NCBI GenBank assembly: GCA_009760855.2 | Contig: WPIO01000014.1 | Coordinates: 5,376,001 to 5,440,000, forward strand | Source: Cristatella mucedo | Taxonomy: Eukaryota > Bryozoa > Phylactolaemata > Cristatellidae | Direction: 5' to 3' | Length of the DNA: 64,000 bases | Shown here: piece after piece, positions 11,701 through 40,621 of the stretch | Numbering within the stretch: the stretch's first letter is position 1 | How the letters are laid out: the number at the start of each line of letters is the position of its first letter | Notes under the pieces: model-generated | Told to the model about the DNA's origin: nothing | The model's input: only the letters and a program-made list of their open reading frames with translations | Databases searched by the model: none | Program-made: the position numbers and the translations under genes

Positions 11701-12560
11701 AACTTACCGCGGCGGGCGGGTGAACGCCGTCAGATAGATCGATGTGATTTACTACGCTCCGTTGCATTCTCAACTGCGACGCATAATACCGGGGCGTTTT
11801 CAGGCTGCTACGGCTCGGTGGGAGCGCGCGTCTCTAGCCGCAAGTGCCCGTCCGGCTGGCTAGGAGCCGGAGCAGCGGTCGCCGACCCTAATAAAATATA
11901 ATGCATTCGCTGTGGCTCGACCAGCCGGATTCGGTTGGTCGAACACCTACAGAGGGCGTGGACCTGCGTCGCTCCGGCCTTGGTGACTGGCAGCGGCGAA
12001 CTGCGACAGCGGGGGGGGGGTGGGGGTGTTCTCTCCTGCACTTTCGGGCCGAGTTTCGTGAGAAACCGGCTGATAAAGATTCGCCGGCCCACCTGTTCCC
12101 TTGCAGCAAATGTAAAGCGCCTAGAAAGAGAGATTGAGTTCTCTGAGGGCGCTTTATCAAGTGCTTCATTATAATTACCTTTTAGGTTTGGCGAGCGGCG
12201 GTCGATACCGCAGAGGTGCGGCAGGATGAGCGCCGCCGCCCGGGCGCCTATCGGCAGCGGCAGCGGTCGCTGAGCGTCGGTTCTCGGTGCAGCCGCCGCC
12301 GTTTGAGCTAGAGAACTGACGCTCCGGATCGAGGGTCTGACCGCACGTTCGCACGCTGCCGCGGGAGCTGGGGGAGGGCGGGGAGCTGTCCATCGATCGG
12401 CCGCCACAGGCCGCCCGAACGCGGCGCGAAAGTGGAGCAGCTCCGACAAACAAGACGCTCGCGACAGCTCCGAACGCGGCATTCCGTTGCAATTGAAACG
12501 GCGGCAAGCCAACTCTGCCAGATTAGGACTGGTATTGATTGCTCTCGGCGGTTCCTGAAT
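11700..12560. other. GC- and CpG-rich stretch, possible promoter island
   Basis: The GC content is clearly above its surroundings and CpG is frequent. A LINE-A tail is embedded at 12090-12178. A 259-codon open frame on the - strand reads through that repeat, so it is probably a by-product of composition. A promoter is possible but no downstream gene was found. Confidence 0.4.
12090..12178 (+). mobile_element. LINE-A 3' tail
   Basis: Contains the tail from gcagcaaatgtaaagcgcc to ggcgctttatcaagtgc, with a short A/T end. Confidence 0.8.
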
Positions 12561-12627
12561 TATACGTGCTAGAAACCGATTATTCAATACTCTACGGCCG
12601 AGGCCGCATCAAAGCCGACGCAGTAAC

Positions 12628-12728
12628 AATAATAACAATAATGTATTTGATATAGCGCCCTTAGAGAACTCAGTCTCATTGTAGGTGATTTACATTTGCT
12701 GCGAAGGAAGCACGATCGAATAGTTAGT
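12628..12728 (-). mobile_element. LINE-A 3' tail
   Basis: The tail hairpin and (ATT)-like end are on the - strand. It abuts a + strand LINE-A copy in a head-to-head arrangement. Confidence 0.75.
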
Positions 12729-12729
12729 G

Positions 12730-13174
12730 GTATCAGGCAAAGCCTCGGACCACCCGCTTTTCGGAATCCAACTGTTTACCTATACCTCGTACAAACCTCA
12801 GATTTTATGGAGACCGTGCCTTTAGTTCGTATGCTCCCAAACCCTGGAACTCACTCCCGACGTCCGTCACGATATCCCCTGACTTGACCACATTTAAAAA
12901 GAAATTAAAAGCGCACCTATTTATGACAGCATTTAGTGGGTTCCTATGATTCGTTTTTATGTGCTTATGCGTGCTGACACTGTTGCATGCTGCGTCTAAC
13001 CATACTTGAATGCTGACTCTGTGCATGTCTCCCCTAACCAGGTTAATCTTGCTGTTTATCAAGCATGATACCACTCACCATTCGATCGCGTTTCCTTTGC
13101 AGCAAATGTCAAGTGACTAGAAAGAAATTCAGTTCTCTAAGGGCGCTTTATCAAGTGTATTATTATTATTATTA
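12730..13174 (+). mobile_element. LINE-A 3' fragment
   Basis: Runs from codons matching the LINE-A FRNPTVYLYLVQT region, through the end of the ORF, to the hairpin tail and (ATT)n at 13098-13174. Confidence 0.85.
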
Positions 13175-13400
13175 TGCTCGATAAACAACAAAAATAACAT
13201 GTTTTGGGGTGACATGCACAGGGTCGGTATGGAATAATGTAATCGCGCGGCGATAGCTCGTCCCTCGGCTCTCTACCTGTGGACTGTGCGATGCAGTGCT
13301 GCGGTGCGGTTAAAACACGAGCGGCCACAACTGGGCGCCGAAAGCGACAGTTTATTGTGGGCCTGTCATTAGCGGTTAGGCGCCGGCGAAAGCGCTTTCC

Positions 13401-13545
13401 GCAGCGCGTACCGGACCAACGGAGTTAACTGCGCGACTCCCGAAGCCCGAGTATAACAACCTACCCTGTGGGTTTACGCAGCGAGCACCGGACCAACAGA
13501 GTTAGCTGCAAGAGAACTCCCGAAGGCCGACTAGAATAAGCTACC
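13401..13545. repeat. tandem duplication, two ~65-bp units
   Basis: Units at 13401-13465 and 13478-13545 share ccggaccaac(g/a)gagtta, aactcccgaag and the end ctacc. Confidence 0.8.
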
Positions 13546-13811
13546 ATACGCCTGCGTCGCCAGTGATGGTCCCGACCCCGAAGGCGGACCGCTACAGCAC
13601 CCCAAGATATGAGTAGCTGAGTAGCCGGCAGAACACAGCTGCACAGCCTAGGTTGCACTCAGCTGCTCGTCGCCGTAGGTTTGACTCCCGTGTTCTCGAA
13701 ACGTAGTCTCGCATCCACTACCAAGTTGCAGCTGCGAGCTCTCTCAGTCGTCCCATTATATTATCTCTCCTCTAAACTCCTGACCTCGCGCGTAGCTGCT
13801 ATTTCTACTTC

Positions 13812-14046
13812 AGCACATTAGTCGGTGCACATCCTGACCGCATCGTCTGCACCGGGCTTCATTCATACTTGGTGGACCAGGAGCCGGGCCTGTACTAGGT
13901 GTCCTAGTCGAACCCGCTAAGGCAAGCACATTAGTCGGTCCATCTTCTAACCGCATCGCCTGCACACAGAGCTCCATTCTAACCTGAGCTAGGTGGATTA
14001 GGAGCTGGGTATGTACTAGGCGCTCTAGTCGAACCTACTAAGGCAA
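13812..14046. repeat. tandem duplication, two ~113-120-bp units
   Basis: Units at 13812-13924 and 13925-14046 both start agcacattagtcggt and end ctagtcgaac followed by ctaaggcaag. Confidence 0.85.
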
Positions 14047-14088
14047 GGGCTCTCATCGCGGCTAAGCTGAGAGCTGCCCCAGTGCAAC

Positions 14089-14150
14089 AATAATAATACA
14101 TTTGTTTAGCGCCTGTTGAGAACTTAATCTTTTTCTAAGCACTTTACACT
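14089..14150 (-). mobile_element. LINE-A tail remnant
   Basis: Only the hairpin and the (ATT)n end remain, in - orientation. Confidence 0.65.
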
Positions 14151-14880
14151 ATGGGATAAGGCAGTAGGTTGTATTTCCGGAGTTCGCCTTGCTATTTGAG
14201 CTGATTCGAGCTCCAGGTCATGGAGCCGTCGGCATGCGTCGTAGCCGCTGCTAAACGCCAGTAACATTCCGCTGCTGTCAAGTAGACTTATCTAAGTTAT
14301 GGATATGGAGTTGTTACGTTAAGGAACTGGTGCTATTCGTTGCTTCCGTGCTCTACTACTGTCAGCGTACCAGCGTGCATTGGTGCTGCACCGCCAAGTC
14401 GCTAATACGAGATCCAGGCGTCGCCAGTATTCGTCGCGCGTTGGCTGAGAGACTAGCTCCGTTACGAGTGCTGCCTTTGCGGCCTACTACTGTCCGGACG
14501 TGGAAGCCGCACGCCTCGTTTGTAGCACACTTATCAAACCGTAAATTTTCTCGGCACATAAGAGGCCGTGTAAAATTAAATAAATGCTAAAGGTTAGCTG
14601 AGGAAACAGCCTCCTTTATTGCGGCAGAAGAACCTTAGTGGCTATGACGTCTCTTAGTTACAAACGTGTCAATGGGGGGCCAGAAATTGCTACCTTTTAT
14701 ATTGAAACGCTACGCTGAACTAAGCGCTCGATCATAAGAATGTAGCGCACACCCCATCTGCCGCTTAGAAAATTCTTGCAATATGACGAGGTCAGACAAA
14801 ATGACTCACAGAATCATCTTAGTCAAGGCTAGCCGAATTTCTAGCCATTTCACGTATGCAAGTTGTTCCGCGATTAGCTT
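14150..14880. other. intergenic, no gene recognised
   Basis: An 86-codon open frame at 14330-14590 has no recognisable family features. Confidence 0.35.
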
Positions 14881-14902
14881 TACGTTATCTCTATTTATAC
14901 TA

Positions 14903-15179
<277 letters not shown>

Positions 15180-15991
15180 CGATGTAATCATCAAGCAGAA
15201 TGTAAGCTTTCATTTGTTATCCTGATGACACTGTGCTGTTCTTATGCTATGGTTCTTCCCGTCTTCCACTGTCTCAAACTCTCTCAGCTCCCGTGCAGTA
15301 TATATGCAGACTGGTCAGACTCATCAGACGAGCTGGAAGCGTGTATTAGGTGTCATTAAGCCAGGGTTCCACTGCGATCCTAATAGGTTCAGGAGCCAGT
15401 CCTCTCTGGGAAATTAGTTGTCTTTTAGCGGGCCATTTATCAGAAGGTTAGAAATTATTTCAAGGTTAATATAGTATCCCAAGTTCAGAGATTTACGGAA
15501 TGGAATGAGTCACTCAGCTGGTAATCGAGATATAGCTGATTCGTACCTCGGTCTAGCTCATGCAAGTCTCATTACTCCGGTTGGTCGATGGGGGCTCAAG
15601 CCTTAAGCTTTTTTAAAGTTTACTGCCATGGCTGGCTCGTTTTCAGCAATGTCTTACACAGACGGCAATCCAGTCAAGCGGCCGATGCTGTGCAATGCTT
15701 TTGCGGTCAACTGCTCGATGCGAACCAGCCTGCGACTTGCAGTAGCCGCTTATCCGCGCGGGCTTATTAAAAGCGATGAGGGAGGGACCACAGCCAGCCA
15801 ATGGATAGCAAGGACAACTTCCTCTCGGTCGCTTCCGGTGCGCCACCCCGTCAGCTGTACGTAGCCACCGGCCTTGATGTCGCTCATGACCCCTTTTCAG
15901 GGGACCAACTGAGTCCGGTATGAGGTTCTCCTCAAGGAGATGTGGCCAGATAGTACAATAATCAATTGACAGTTTTCTGGGCCTCGGAGTC
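15180..15991. promoter_or_regulatory. LZTR1 upstream region
   Basis: About 800 bases between a microsatellite and the LZTR1 start. No TATA box stands out and no other gene was recognised. Promoter and 5' UTR should lie here, by position only. Confidence 0.35.
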
Positions 15992-33092
<17,101 letters not shown>

Positions 33093-33346
33093 AGCTGCTC
33101 GCACGCTAAGCGATAGCCTTTCACTTTTTGGGCCGTGTCTCGGCCTTTCGGAATTGGCTGGCACTTAATTTTTCCAGGGCCAAGTTTGACGCTAGGTTCT
33201 GGTCGCGGCTCCTCAGCCGGCTGATCGAATTTTCACCAATGACAAGCCTGCTTTTGTGCTTCTTTCCCACTAGCCAATCTAGACAGCTTGACCAAATGAT
33301 GTGTTGCAAGCAGAATTTTGCTGCTCCCATCGGCAGTCTGTTTTTA

Positions 33347-33352
33347 AATAAA
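33347..33352 (+). promoter_or_regulatory. candidate LZTR1 polyadenylation signal
   Basis: An AATAAA hexamer lies 255 nt downstream of the LZTR1 stop, followed by T-rich sequence. It is the first canonical signal I see after the stop. Confidence 0.5.
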
Positions 33353-34088
33353 CTCGGTCAGTATTTCAACCTCACGTTCACGCCCTGACTTTGTTAATTC
33401 CAGCTTTGCTTTTGCAGTTTTGCAGGAATCAAATCGATCCGACGACCACTGGTGCATTGCTGGTGTGCTGTTAAAAGTCGAGATGCAATCGTAGAATCAA
33501 AGCTAGTGCAGCTTAGGGAACAATTACAATCACCGAAGCTAGAAGTGACTGATACAGCACATATTGTAATTTACTATTTACCAGATCACTAAATTTTGGC
33601 ACACTATGTTGAGTTCGGGGTCTATGCATTGGGCTTTCTGCCAAGAAATTCTTTTTGAGCTGCTGCCACATTTTCTGTGCTTGGAGTGTGCAAAGAGTGA
33701 CCGTTGCCGTCTCTCTGCCTTTGACTCTGGATCTAAACGTTCAACGCCAGCACCAAAAGGCAGCTTTGCTATGGAATTTACTTTAACTGACGCCTTCAAT
33801 TAACTTGAGTTGATGGTCGCAGTATTTTTTAAGATACCATGCAACAGGGATGACCTGCCTGCATTCATCCAATGCATCGTGACTCAGTAGAATAGAATGA
33901 CATGGATATACATGTGCATTATTTGCCCCTGAATTCAGGAGAGTGTCCCACGAGAAATGGGTAAAATGTCCTGGTATTGTTCACACACAGCGAGCTCGGT
34001 AATAGTTGCAGATACGACAAATAGAACATAAAGTACATCTGCTTCTTAATGTCACTACTTCCATGCACGATTTTACCCCTTGCATGAC
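33353..34088. other. intergenic, nothing recognised
   Basis: AT-rich sequence downstream of LZTR1 without conserved coding. Confidence 0.35.
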
Positions 34089-34089
34089 A

Positions 34090-34800
34090 GCGATTGAATC
34101 GCAACTAATCTCTTTCTGGGCTACTTTGCCTATGCTTGAAAGGTTCATTGCCGATTGGTTGGTGATAGCATGTGCAATTTCAGCACGCACGAGCAGTTAA
34201 AGGACAACTCGCGTGGACGGAAAAAATGCCTTGCCGAACAGGTGGGCGTTTCTAATTCCAGGATAGGTCGTTATGTTATTCGGTATTGAGTCCAGGCTTT
34301 GGGAGCATGGTAACTGACGGCACAGTCTCCAAAGGATTTGAGGTTGGTCTGAGGTACCCCGACTCAAAACCAATGGCTGGAGTCAGAGGATTGGTTAGTA
34401 CGATAGGAAGCCTGCCTAATTAGGAAGTATTTTTAGCATGCAAGTAGGCCGGAGCAAGTGAATGAAGAGGCCCTAAAGTAAGTGATAGGAACTGTCGAAG
34501 TTGACATGCTGTTCGAAAGGGCATCTGATGTCGGTGAGAAGTAACTCAGCAGCATGACGTTTTTCGGCAGAATACCCTGGCTGCAGTTTTGACTGTGTAC
34601 AAGATCAGCAAATAGCACTGAAAGCACCACAAATGATGCTCATGATTTGGTTCATCGAAGTGTTCTTACATCGTCGTGCAAAAAGATCCGAATCAGGAAG
34701 AATCCATGATCATCTTACACACAAAAATCTATGAGTAATAATAAACAATCCAAGTCTAGTTTTTGAACCTTGAAACGTAAATCAAGACTTCTTTCTCGCA
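34090..34800 (-). mobile_element. LINE-A, degenerate
   Basis: An eroded tail (ctaatctctttctgggctacttt, 34107-34129) is followed by 3' UTR and C-terminal remnants such as tccaggctttgggagcat. Confidence 0.6.
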
Positions 34801-34851
34801 GTAGGGAATTACTAGCAGAATAGCATTTTTAATTGTATCCATAGGGAAGTT

Positions 34852-34871
34852 AGAGAGAGAGAGAGAGAGAG
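34852..34871. repeat. (GA)n short microsatellite
   Basis: Ten GA units. Confidence 0.85.
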
Positions 34872-35229
34872 TTTGAGAGCAGATGCGACAGTCGTCCACG
34901 GTCATGTTTATCTCGCTGTAGTCCCAGGTTCACTTCAATGGAGCATTTTGGAGAGACCTGCCTGAACGAAAATATTTAGCAAACCTACTTTTAAAAGATA
35001 GCGCAGCACTTTTAAATCCCTTAAAATCGTAACGTTGATGGGAATAGCGAAGTAAAAGTTATTTATTGAGTCGTGAGGTGTCTCATGCGCTTACTATTAT
35101 GGGACCCAGTTTCTTTCAACAACTCATTCACTAGTGAACGCAGCAGCTTTTTGCACTGAATACAGTATGTACAAAATCTTACAAACGCAATTAACCATGT
35201 TATTATGGCAAAGCCTTTATTCTTAAGGG

Positions 35230-35274
35230 GGGATTTCCTAAAACGGCCAAAAGTTTTCAGTTTTTGGAAATCCC
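35230..35274. repeat. inverted repeat GGGGATTTCC ... GGAAATCCCC
   Basis: Two perfect 10-nt arms are separated by about 25 nt that can pair further. Each arm also fits the NF-kB consensus GGGRNNYYCC. Confidence 0.7.
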
Positions 35275-35829
35275 CGTATTAACAGATAAACTAGTTATAA
35301 ATGCAATAAGAAATTTCGGTGGTTGACAGAAGAATGGAACACGGTAAATAAAATTATTATGTAAGACCTATTTACACTGGAAGTAGTATATCGAGCTTAA
35401 TAAATGAACTTTCTTTCAAAAATAACCCCGAAGTGCGGTTTTCTGGTTAACTCTGTAAATTTAAACTACTCAGCCTTGAACAGACACGCAGAACATCACT
35501 TTAAAACGTACAGAAAATCTTATTTTCATTATAATGACACAACATCTCGAGGTCTCAACCGTCCGACTGGTAGTATAACACGATCAAAAAGCGTAAACCT
35601 GATTGCGGGGTAGGGGGCCTAGCCCCGCCCAGTAGCCCATATCAACCAGCGACAAACTGGCTATCCATGGCCCTAACTCCTCATTTTCTTGCCAGAAATA
35701 TGATAACATTGATGTGTTTACATTGGCTCACAAACAGGAAGTGAGTATTGTTTGGCAACTAGATATCTTTAGCAACAATGTATTGATAAATTAATGCCGC
35801 CGGGGCTGCGGTATCTTAAGAGTCCATTA

Positions 35830-35960
35830 CTCAAGCATGATTTTACTTACCATTCAATTGCATTTCACTTTACAGCAAATGTAAAGTGCCTAGAGAGAGA
35901 TTAAGTTCTCTGAGGGTGCTTTATCAAGTGAATTATTATTATTATTATTATTATTATTAT
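35830..35960 (+). mobile_element. LINE-A 3' end
   Basis: Runs from tcaagcatgattttacttac to the hairpin tail with gggtgcttt and a long (ATT)n. Confidence 0.8.
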
Positions 35961-35984
35961 CACTGCACCTACTGAATCGTGAAA

Positions 35985-36235
35985 CCGCTGACGCGAAGGG
36001 CCGCGGTACCGCCGGGCGCTCAGCTGGTGACTCGAATTGAACGAGCGCGTCATTCACTGAGAATCAGTCTACAATTGTTGATTCAGTTCTATTCAAAGAA
36101 AAATTGAGTTGATTTCAAGTTCCTATTTATGCCGTTTGTAGCTTGAGATCTGCGATACGGCGAACGGACGCCGGGTCGCAGCGGTCGCGGTCTGACCAGC
36201 TGGCTTGACTGTGGCAAACATGCCGGCCATCAGGG
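35985..36235 (+). promoter_or_regulatory. GC-rich promoter-like patch with ATG and splice-donor-like site
   Basis: CpG-rich sequence in an AT-rich surrounding ends in ATGCCGGCCATCAGG followed by gtaatg, which looks like a short first coding exon and donor. I found no matching downstream exons, so this is weak. Confidence 0.25.
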
Positions 36236-37663
36236 TAATGTTCTGCTGATGCTATCTAATAGCTTTTTTTAAGTTGGCGTATTCTTAAAGATGTTTGTGC
36301 GACGCATAGCGCTGTAGAGTTTTCTGTAGCTTCTCTTGCCTCCACGACCAATTCAAAGGGGAGTCCTCGGTGTCCTGCGATCGTCTGTCATACGTCATGT
36401 GTATCTTATATCGTATATATAACTCCGACAGTAGTGATCAGATCAACTTGAAATTCGGAATTGTACGTAAGCCTTCTCGTGTGCACGTTTTTTCTTAAAA
36501 TAAACCTATTTTGATGGTTCGCTGGCTTTTTGTCGCTCAACACATTTTGTCAAAATGCTGCCGTTGTGTCGTGCAAATGTCACAGATATGCTAATAAGGA
36601 TCGAATCAACGTGAAACTTAAGGTATACACTCCTTAGTATGTGCTTCAAAGTTGTATGACAATAAACCGAGTGATTTGGGTCCGCATGTGAATCGTTTGC
36701 AAGCTTTACACCATCAATCGTCTTCAACACAGTTTTCCCAAATGTTGCCTTTGTTATCTGGAAAAGTCTACAGCTTGGCAATTTGTGCCCACATTAATTT
36801 GGAATATATGCTCAGGTTGGCTTGTTGTAGAGTAGGGTCATCTCAGTTGGGTTGTATGCCGTGTATAAGTATAGCGCCAATATCCTTGAATGTCATGTCA
36901 TTCATTGTTGCTGTAGCGGGTAATGTTTGACACGTCAAACAATTTTTAGTGTTTTTTAGATGGAACCTAGTCTGCACACAAGTTTCGTTCATCTTTTGAG
37001 GTGTTTTTCTTATTTTTACAGTGCATGTTATTAAATCTGTTGACTTTACCCAAAACGCATTTTTAAACAACGAAAACTTGAGCTTGACTTTTACATGTCA
37101 TCAGAAGATCAACATGACAGCTATGGGTTACATCAATAGATAAATGTTGCCCTTGTTGTTTGACGCAATTTGTTCCATTAATATTTGGAAAAAAGCAGTA
37201 AATGTGCTGTGAGGGAGATCAATCCTATAGGGGGTGGAGCATAACTACCAACACCTCATGAGTTCCCCTGGACATTTCCCACAACACATGTTCATATTCG
37301 ACGTCCACTAAACTTAACTGGCTCTCGAAAAGCAATATCTTATGACTGTCTAGTAAGCAGAAGCTTTCTAATGTTTGTGTGTCATCTTCAACTGCATAAT
37401 GTGTCTGTACACATTTGAAAGTTTTTAAACTGCCATACTATGCATATTGCATATTGTTGGAACTGTGTTAGCCGCCAGTACAGCATTGGGCTTCTCCCTT
37501 TTCGGCTTTGGAGTACAGGTCTCATTTTGATCTCTGCTCCCGCTAGTGGTTTCTTCTAAAAATAGACTTCCATGCACTCGTTGAATTTAACGAACTTCTT
37601 CATAGATGCCCTAAAAAATGTGCACCTTTTGACTGATTGATCAATCGGAATAGCAAAGACTAT
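36236..37663. other. intergenic, nothing recognised
   Basis: AT-rich with short open frames only; no conserved motifs. Confidence 0.35.
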
Positions 37664-38450
37664 GAATAATAATAACAATAATAATAATGCACTTGATAAA
37701 GCGCCCTCAGAGAACTCAATCTCTTTCTAGACGCTTTACATGTGCTGTAAAGGAAATACGGTCGAACGGTGAGTGGTATCATGCTTGATAAACAACACGA
37801 ATAACATGGTTAGGGGTGACATGCACAGGGTCAGCATGCAAGTGTGGTTAGTGGCAGCATGCACAGTGTCAGCACGCATAAGCACATGAAGGACCAATCA
37901 CAGGGACCCACTAAATGCTGTAATAAATAGGTGCGTTTTTAAGTTCTTTTTAAATGCGGTCAAGTCAGGGTATGTCGTCGCGTAAGTCAGAAGTGAGTTC
38001 CAGGCTTTGGGAGCATACGAACTAAATGTACGGTCTCCAAAAGATTTGAGGTTTGTATGAGGTATAGGTAAACAGTTCGATTCCGAAAAGCCAGTGGAGC
38101 GATGCTTGGCCTAGCGGGGGAAGTAGATCTGATAGGTAGGCTGGAGCCAAAGAATGGAAGAACCTAAAAGTGAGCGACAAAACCTTGAAGTCGATGCGTT
38201 GCTTGACTGGTAGCCAGTGCAGGTCGGCGAGGAGTGGTATGATGTGACAACTGCGACGCTCACGACGGGCAGCCTGGCTGCACAGTTTTGCACCAGCTGA
38301 TTGCACATGCCCGCAGGCCAGCAAGCAGTGGGTTTCAGAAATCAAGACGGATGCCACAAATGCATGGACCAACTTAGATGTGATACCCTTATCGAAAAAA
38401 GCCCAAATTTTAGCAATGTTATGTAGCTGAAAGTAGGCAGACTTATAATA
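37664..38450 (-). mobile_element. LINE-A 3' fragment
   Basis: Hairpin tail with (ATT)n at 37664-37745, then 3' UTR and RT C-terminal domain (CHIIPLLADLHWLPVKQR on the - strand). The frame is broken near the start. Confidence 0.85.
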
Positions 38451-39535
38451 AGGTTATTGTAAGGTGACAACTGAGAAATAATGACAGCTTCTCGTAATAA
38501 GGCCGGCAATCGAAACTGGGCAAAGTCTTATTGGTAGTGACTTTATGAATATAGTCAACAGGGTAAAACGCACTGTAGGCAGGGAAAACGCATCAGTTGA
38601 AAGCGGTATCGCACAATCACCGAGTTTTTTGTTTATGGTCGAGTAACCTAAAATGAGAAAGTGCTCAGGCACTGAAGAAACTATGGTGATAAAAATGGAT
38701 CGCGGTGCACAGCTTTTTAGGAAAGGGCGTGAATGTTTTCTTCGCATCACAAATATTTTGACTAGCCGAATCCGCTTACAAAGGTGGGACTTCGATGAGA
38801 TGGATTGATTTCAATGGAGTGACCTATATTTGCAATGCTAACTATTCAGGATTCGCTTTTTTGAGAATCGAGTTGTTCAGAAGATGTTATGATTTTGAGT
38901 TCGGAAGGGCTTAAAAATCAACAGAAAACAGGTGGACTTGTACAAGAGTATGATTTTAATCTCTCATTAGGTAACTTGGTAGCGTTACTACATCCAAATT
39001 AATTATAAATTAATGAATGCCATTGATGATTAGTATTTAAATCAATAAATAATAAATTATTTTCATGATGGGGACTTGACCGAATGGGTTGAATTAGTCG
39101 CCGAATTTACAGAGTCTCACTATTACCAGCTAAACTTTCCTTAGAAGCTTGGAAATCGCAAGAACAAGCTTGAGATAAAGGGAAAACTACTGCTGTCCAG
39201 ACGAAATCAAGTTCGCAAAATATGGTCGTAGGATGAGCCCTAGTAAGCCGGTTTAAATTATACTAATTGGATAATTTCAAGAATGTGGCAAACTATTCGA
39301 ATGGCATATTGAAGGTACGTTTTAATTTCGGTAACAAGCTTTCCATTTTTTGGACCGATCATATTTAATCACTGGCCATACACTTAGAATCTCAACAATA
39401 CCTTGCTCTTGGTCATAACAACACTTTGGTTTTGGTTTCATACCATTTGCAAAGCACACTACGGTAGCCCAAAGGGGTCAGGAATGGGATTTTCGGGAAC
39501 TTGGCGAACGCCGACGAATTGAAGCCAAATTCATT
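38451..39535. other. intergenic, nothing recognised
   Basis: AT-rich; no coding family recognised. Confidence 0.35.
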
Positions 39536-39539
39536 ATCT

Positions 39540-39700
39540 TTTGCGATGACCAGCGGACCAAGCAGCTTCATGTATTTACAGGTGGATGATCGTTAGCACC
39601 TGTTACCCTCTCTGAGCCACCAATTAGGAATTACCCGATGCTGAATTCAACCCACGACCCCGGTTGTAAAGTTCAATCTCTCTTGAACACTGTGCTAAGC
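39540..39700 (-). mobile_element. possible SINE-1 copy
   Basis: On the - strand it shows accggggtcgtgggttgaat, a good B-box-type region, with a diverged body. Confidence 0.4.
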
Positions 39701-40462
39701 CCAAAGTAGTTGTAGCGTCTGCTAGTGCCGCCGAGTTCACCGAAAGCAGGAGAGCTCAGCTGACTCTTTACTCCTAGCAAGCAAGGCACGACCTGACAGA
39801 CAACCAGGAAGCATCATAAGCTCATGAGAGAATTGTCACCCCAGACTCATTCTGTAACCATGGATACTTGCGGCTGTTGCAACCAGCCGTCGTTTGTCTT
39901 ACTTTGGTGACCTAGATGGCGATCAACCAATTAGAGAAGTCCTTTTGGAGGGGTGCGGGGATTCGTGTGCGTTCGAAAAAATGCGCAAGCAGGAATCGCT
40001 TTTTATTTTCTGAGCCTCCATAGAAATGGTGGTATCAAGACAGTGATCATGTGCATACGTTTCATAGTGCAAGCATGACCTTAATCACGCTTATCTAGTT
40101 ACACCTACCAGAGGCATTATTGCAGGTTGCCCGACTTTCGGTTGCTTCTTCCACTTGGGCCGCCTCGCTTAATAGCGCCTTCCAGGAGAGCAATAGCTGA
40201 GCACTGTTAAGGGCATGCGCATATAATGCAATAATATGCTCTGAAGTCACTGTTTTGAAAAACACTCTTAAAATGGAGGCGGTCCGTGGCTAGGGTATTT
40301 CTACCGGGAGGCTATTTTTCCGAGCACTGGAATTGTTCAGACAGCTGCTGGCATCTTGTGCCACCAGTCCTGCCATATAGTTCTAGTTGTAATGGTTGCG
40401 AAAATAAATAACTGATATCATGCATTTTTTAAGTTGAATTCTTTTTACTCAGCTAGTAATTA
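39700..40462. promoter_or_regulatory. SMARCB1 upstream region
   Basis: This region directly precedes the first SMARCB1 exon. It contains aaaatggaggcgg at about 40270, resembling a YY1 site. Promoter role is inferred from position. Confidence 0.3.
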
Positions 40463-40516
40463 ATGCAGCCGAGAGACGTACCTATCGGTAGACGTACCGT
40501 ACCACCACAGTTAATC
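40463..40516 (+). other. possible N-terminal extension or 5' UTR of SMARCB1
   Basis: An in-frame ATG at 40463 opens 18 codons without a stop into the SMARCB1 start at 40517. The segment has no family similarity. It may be 5' UTR that happens to be open. Confidence 0.4.
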
Positions 40517-40621
40517 ATGGCCGCCTCCGAAGCTAAGGCGTCGCCGCTCCGTACCTACGGCGATAAGCCGAAGGCAGTGCAGCTAACTCAAGGTGGAGAG
40601 TTTTACTACATTGGATCGGAG
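40517..40621 (+). CDS. SMARCB1: SMARCB1 coding exon 1
   Basis: Encodes a variable N-terminus then [10 protein letters not shown] and GEFYYIGSE. The donor gtaaat follows Glu, the same position as in human. The upstream in-frame ATG at 40463 remains possible. Confidence 0.88.

Noticed and set aside
11808-12587. 259-codon open frame on the - strand
   Set aside because: It reads straight through a LINE-A tail and is otherwise Pro/Ala/Arg-rich, as expected from GC-rich non-coding sequence.
13310-13360. LTR primer-binding-site-like ggcgcc with nearby AATAAA on the - strand
   Set aside because: No element body or paired LTR could be traced next to it.
13401-14046. CRISPR-like repeats
   Set aside because: Only two copies of each unit, long and diverged, in a eukaryotic genome.
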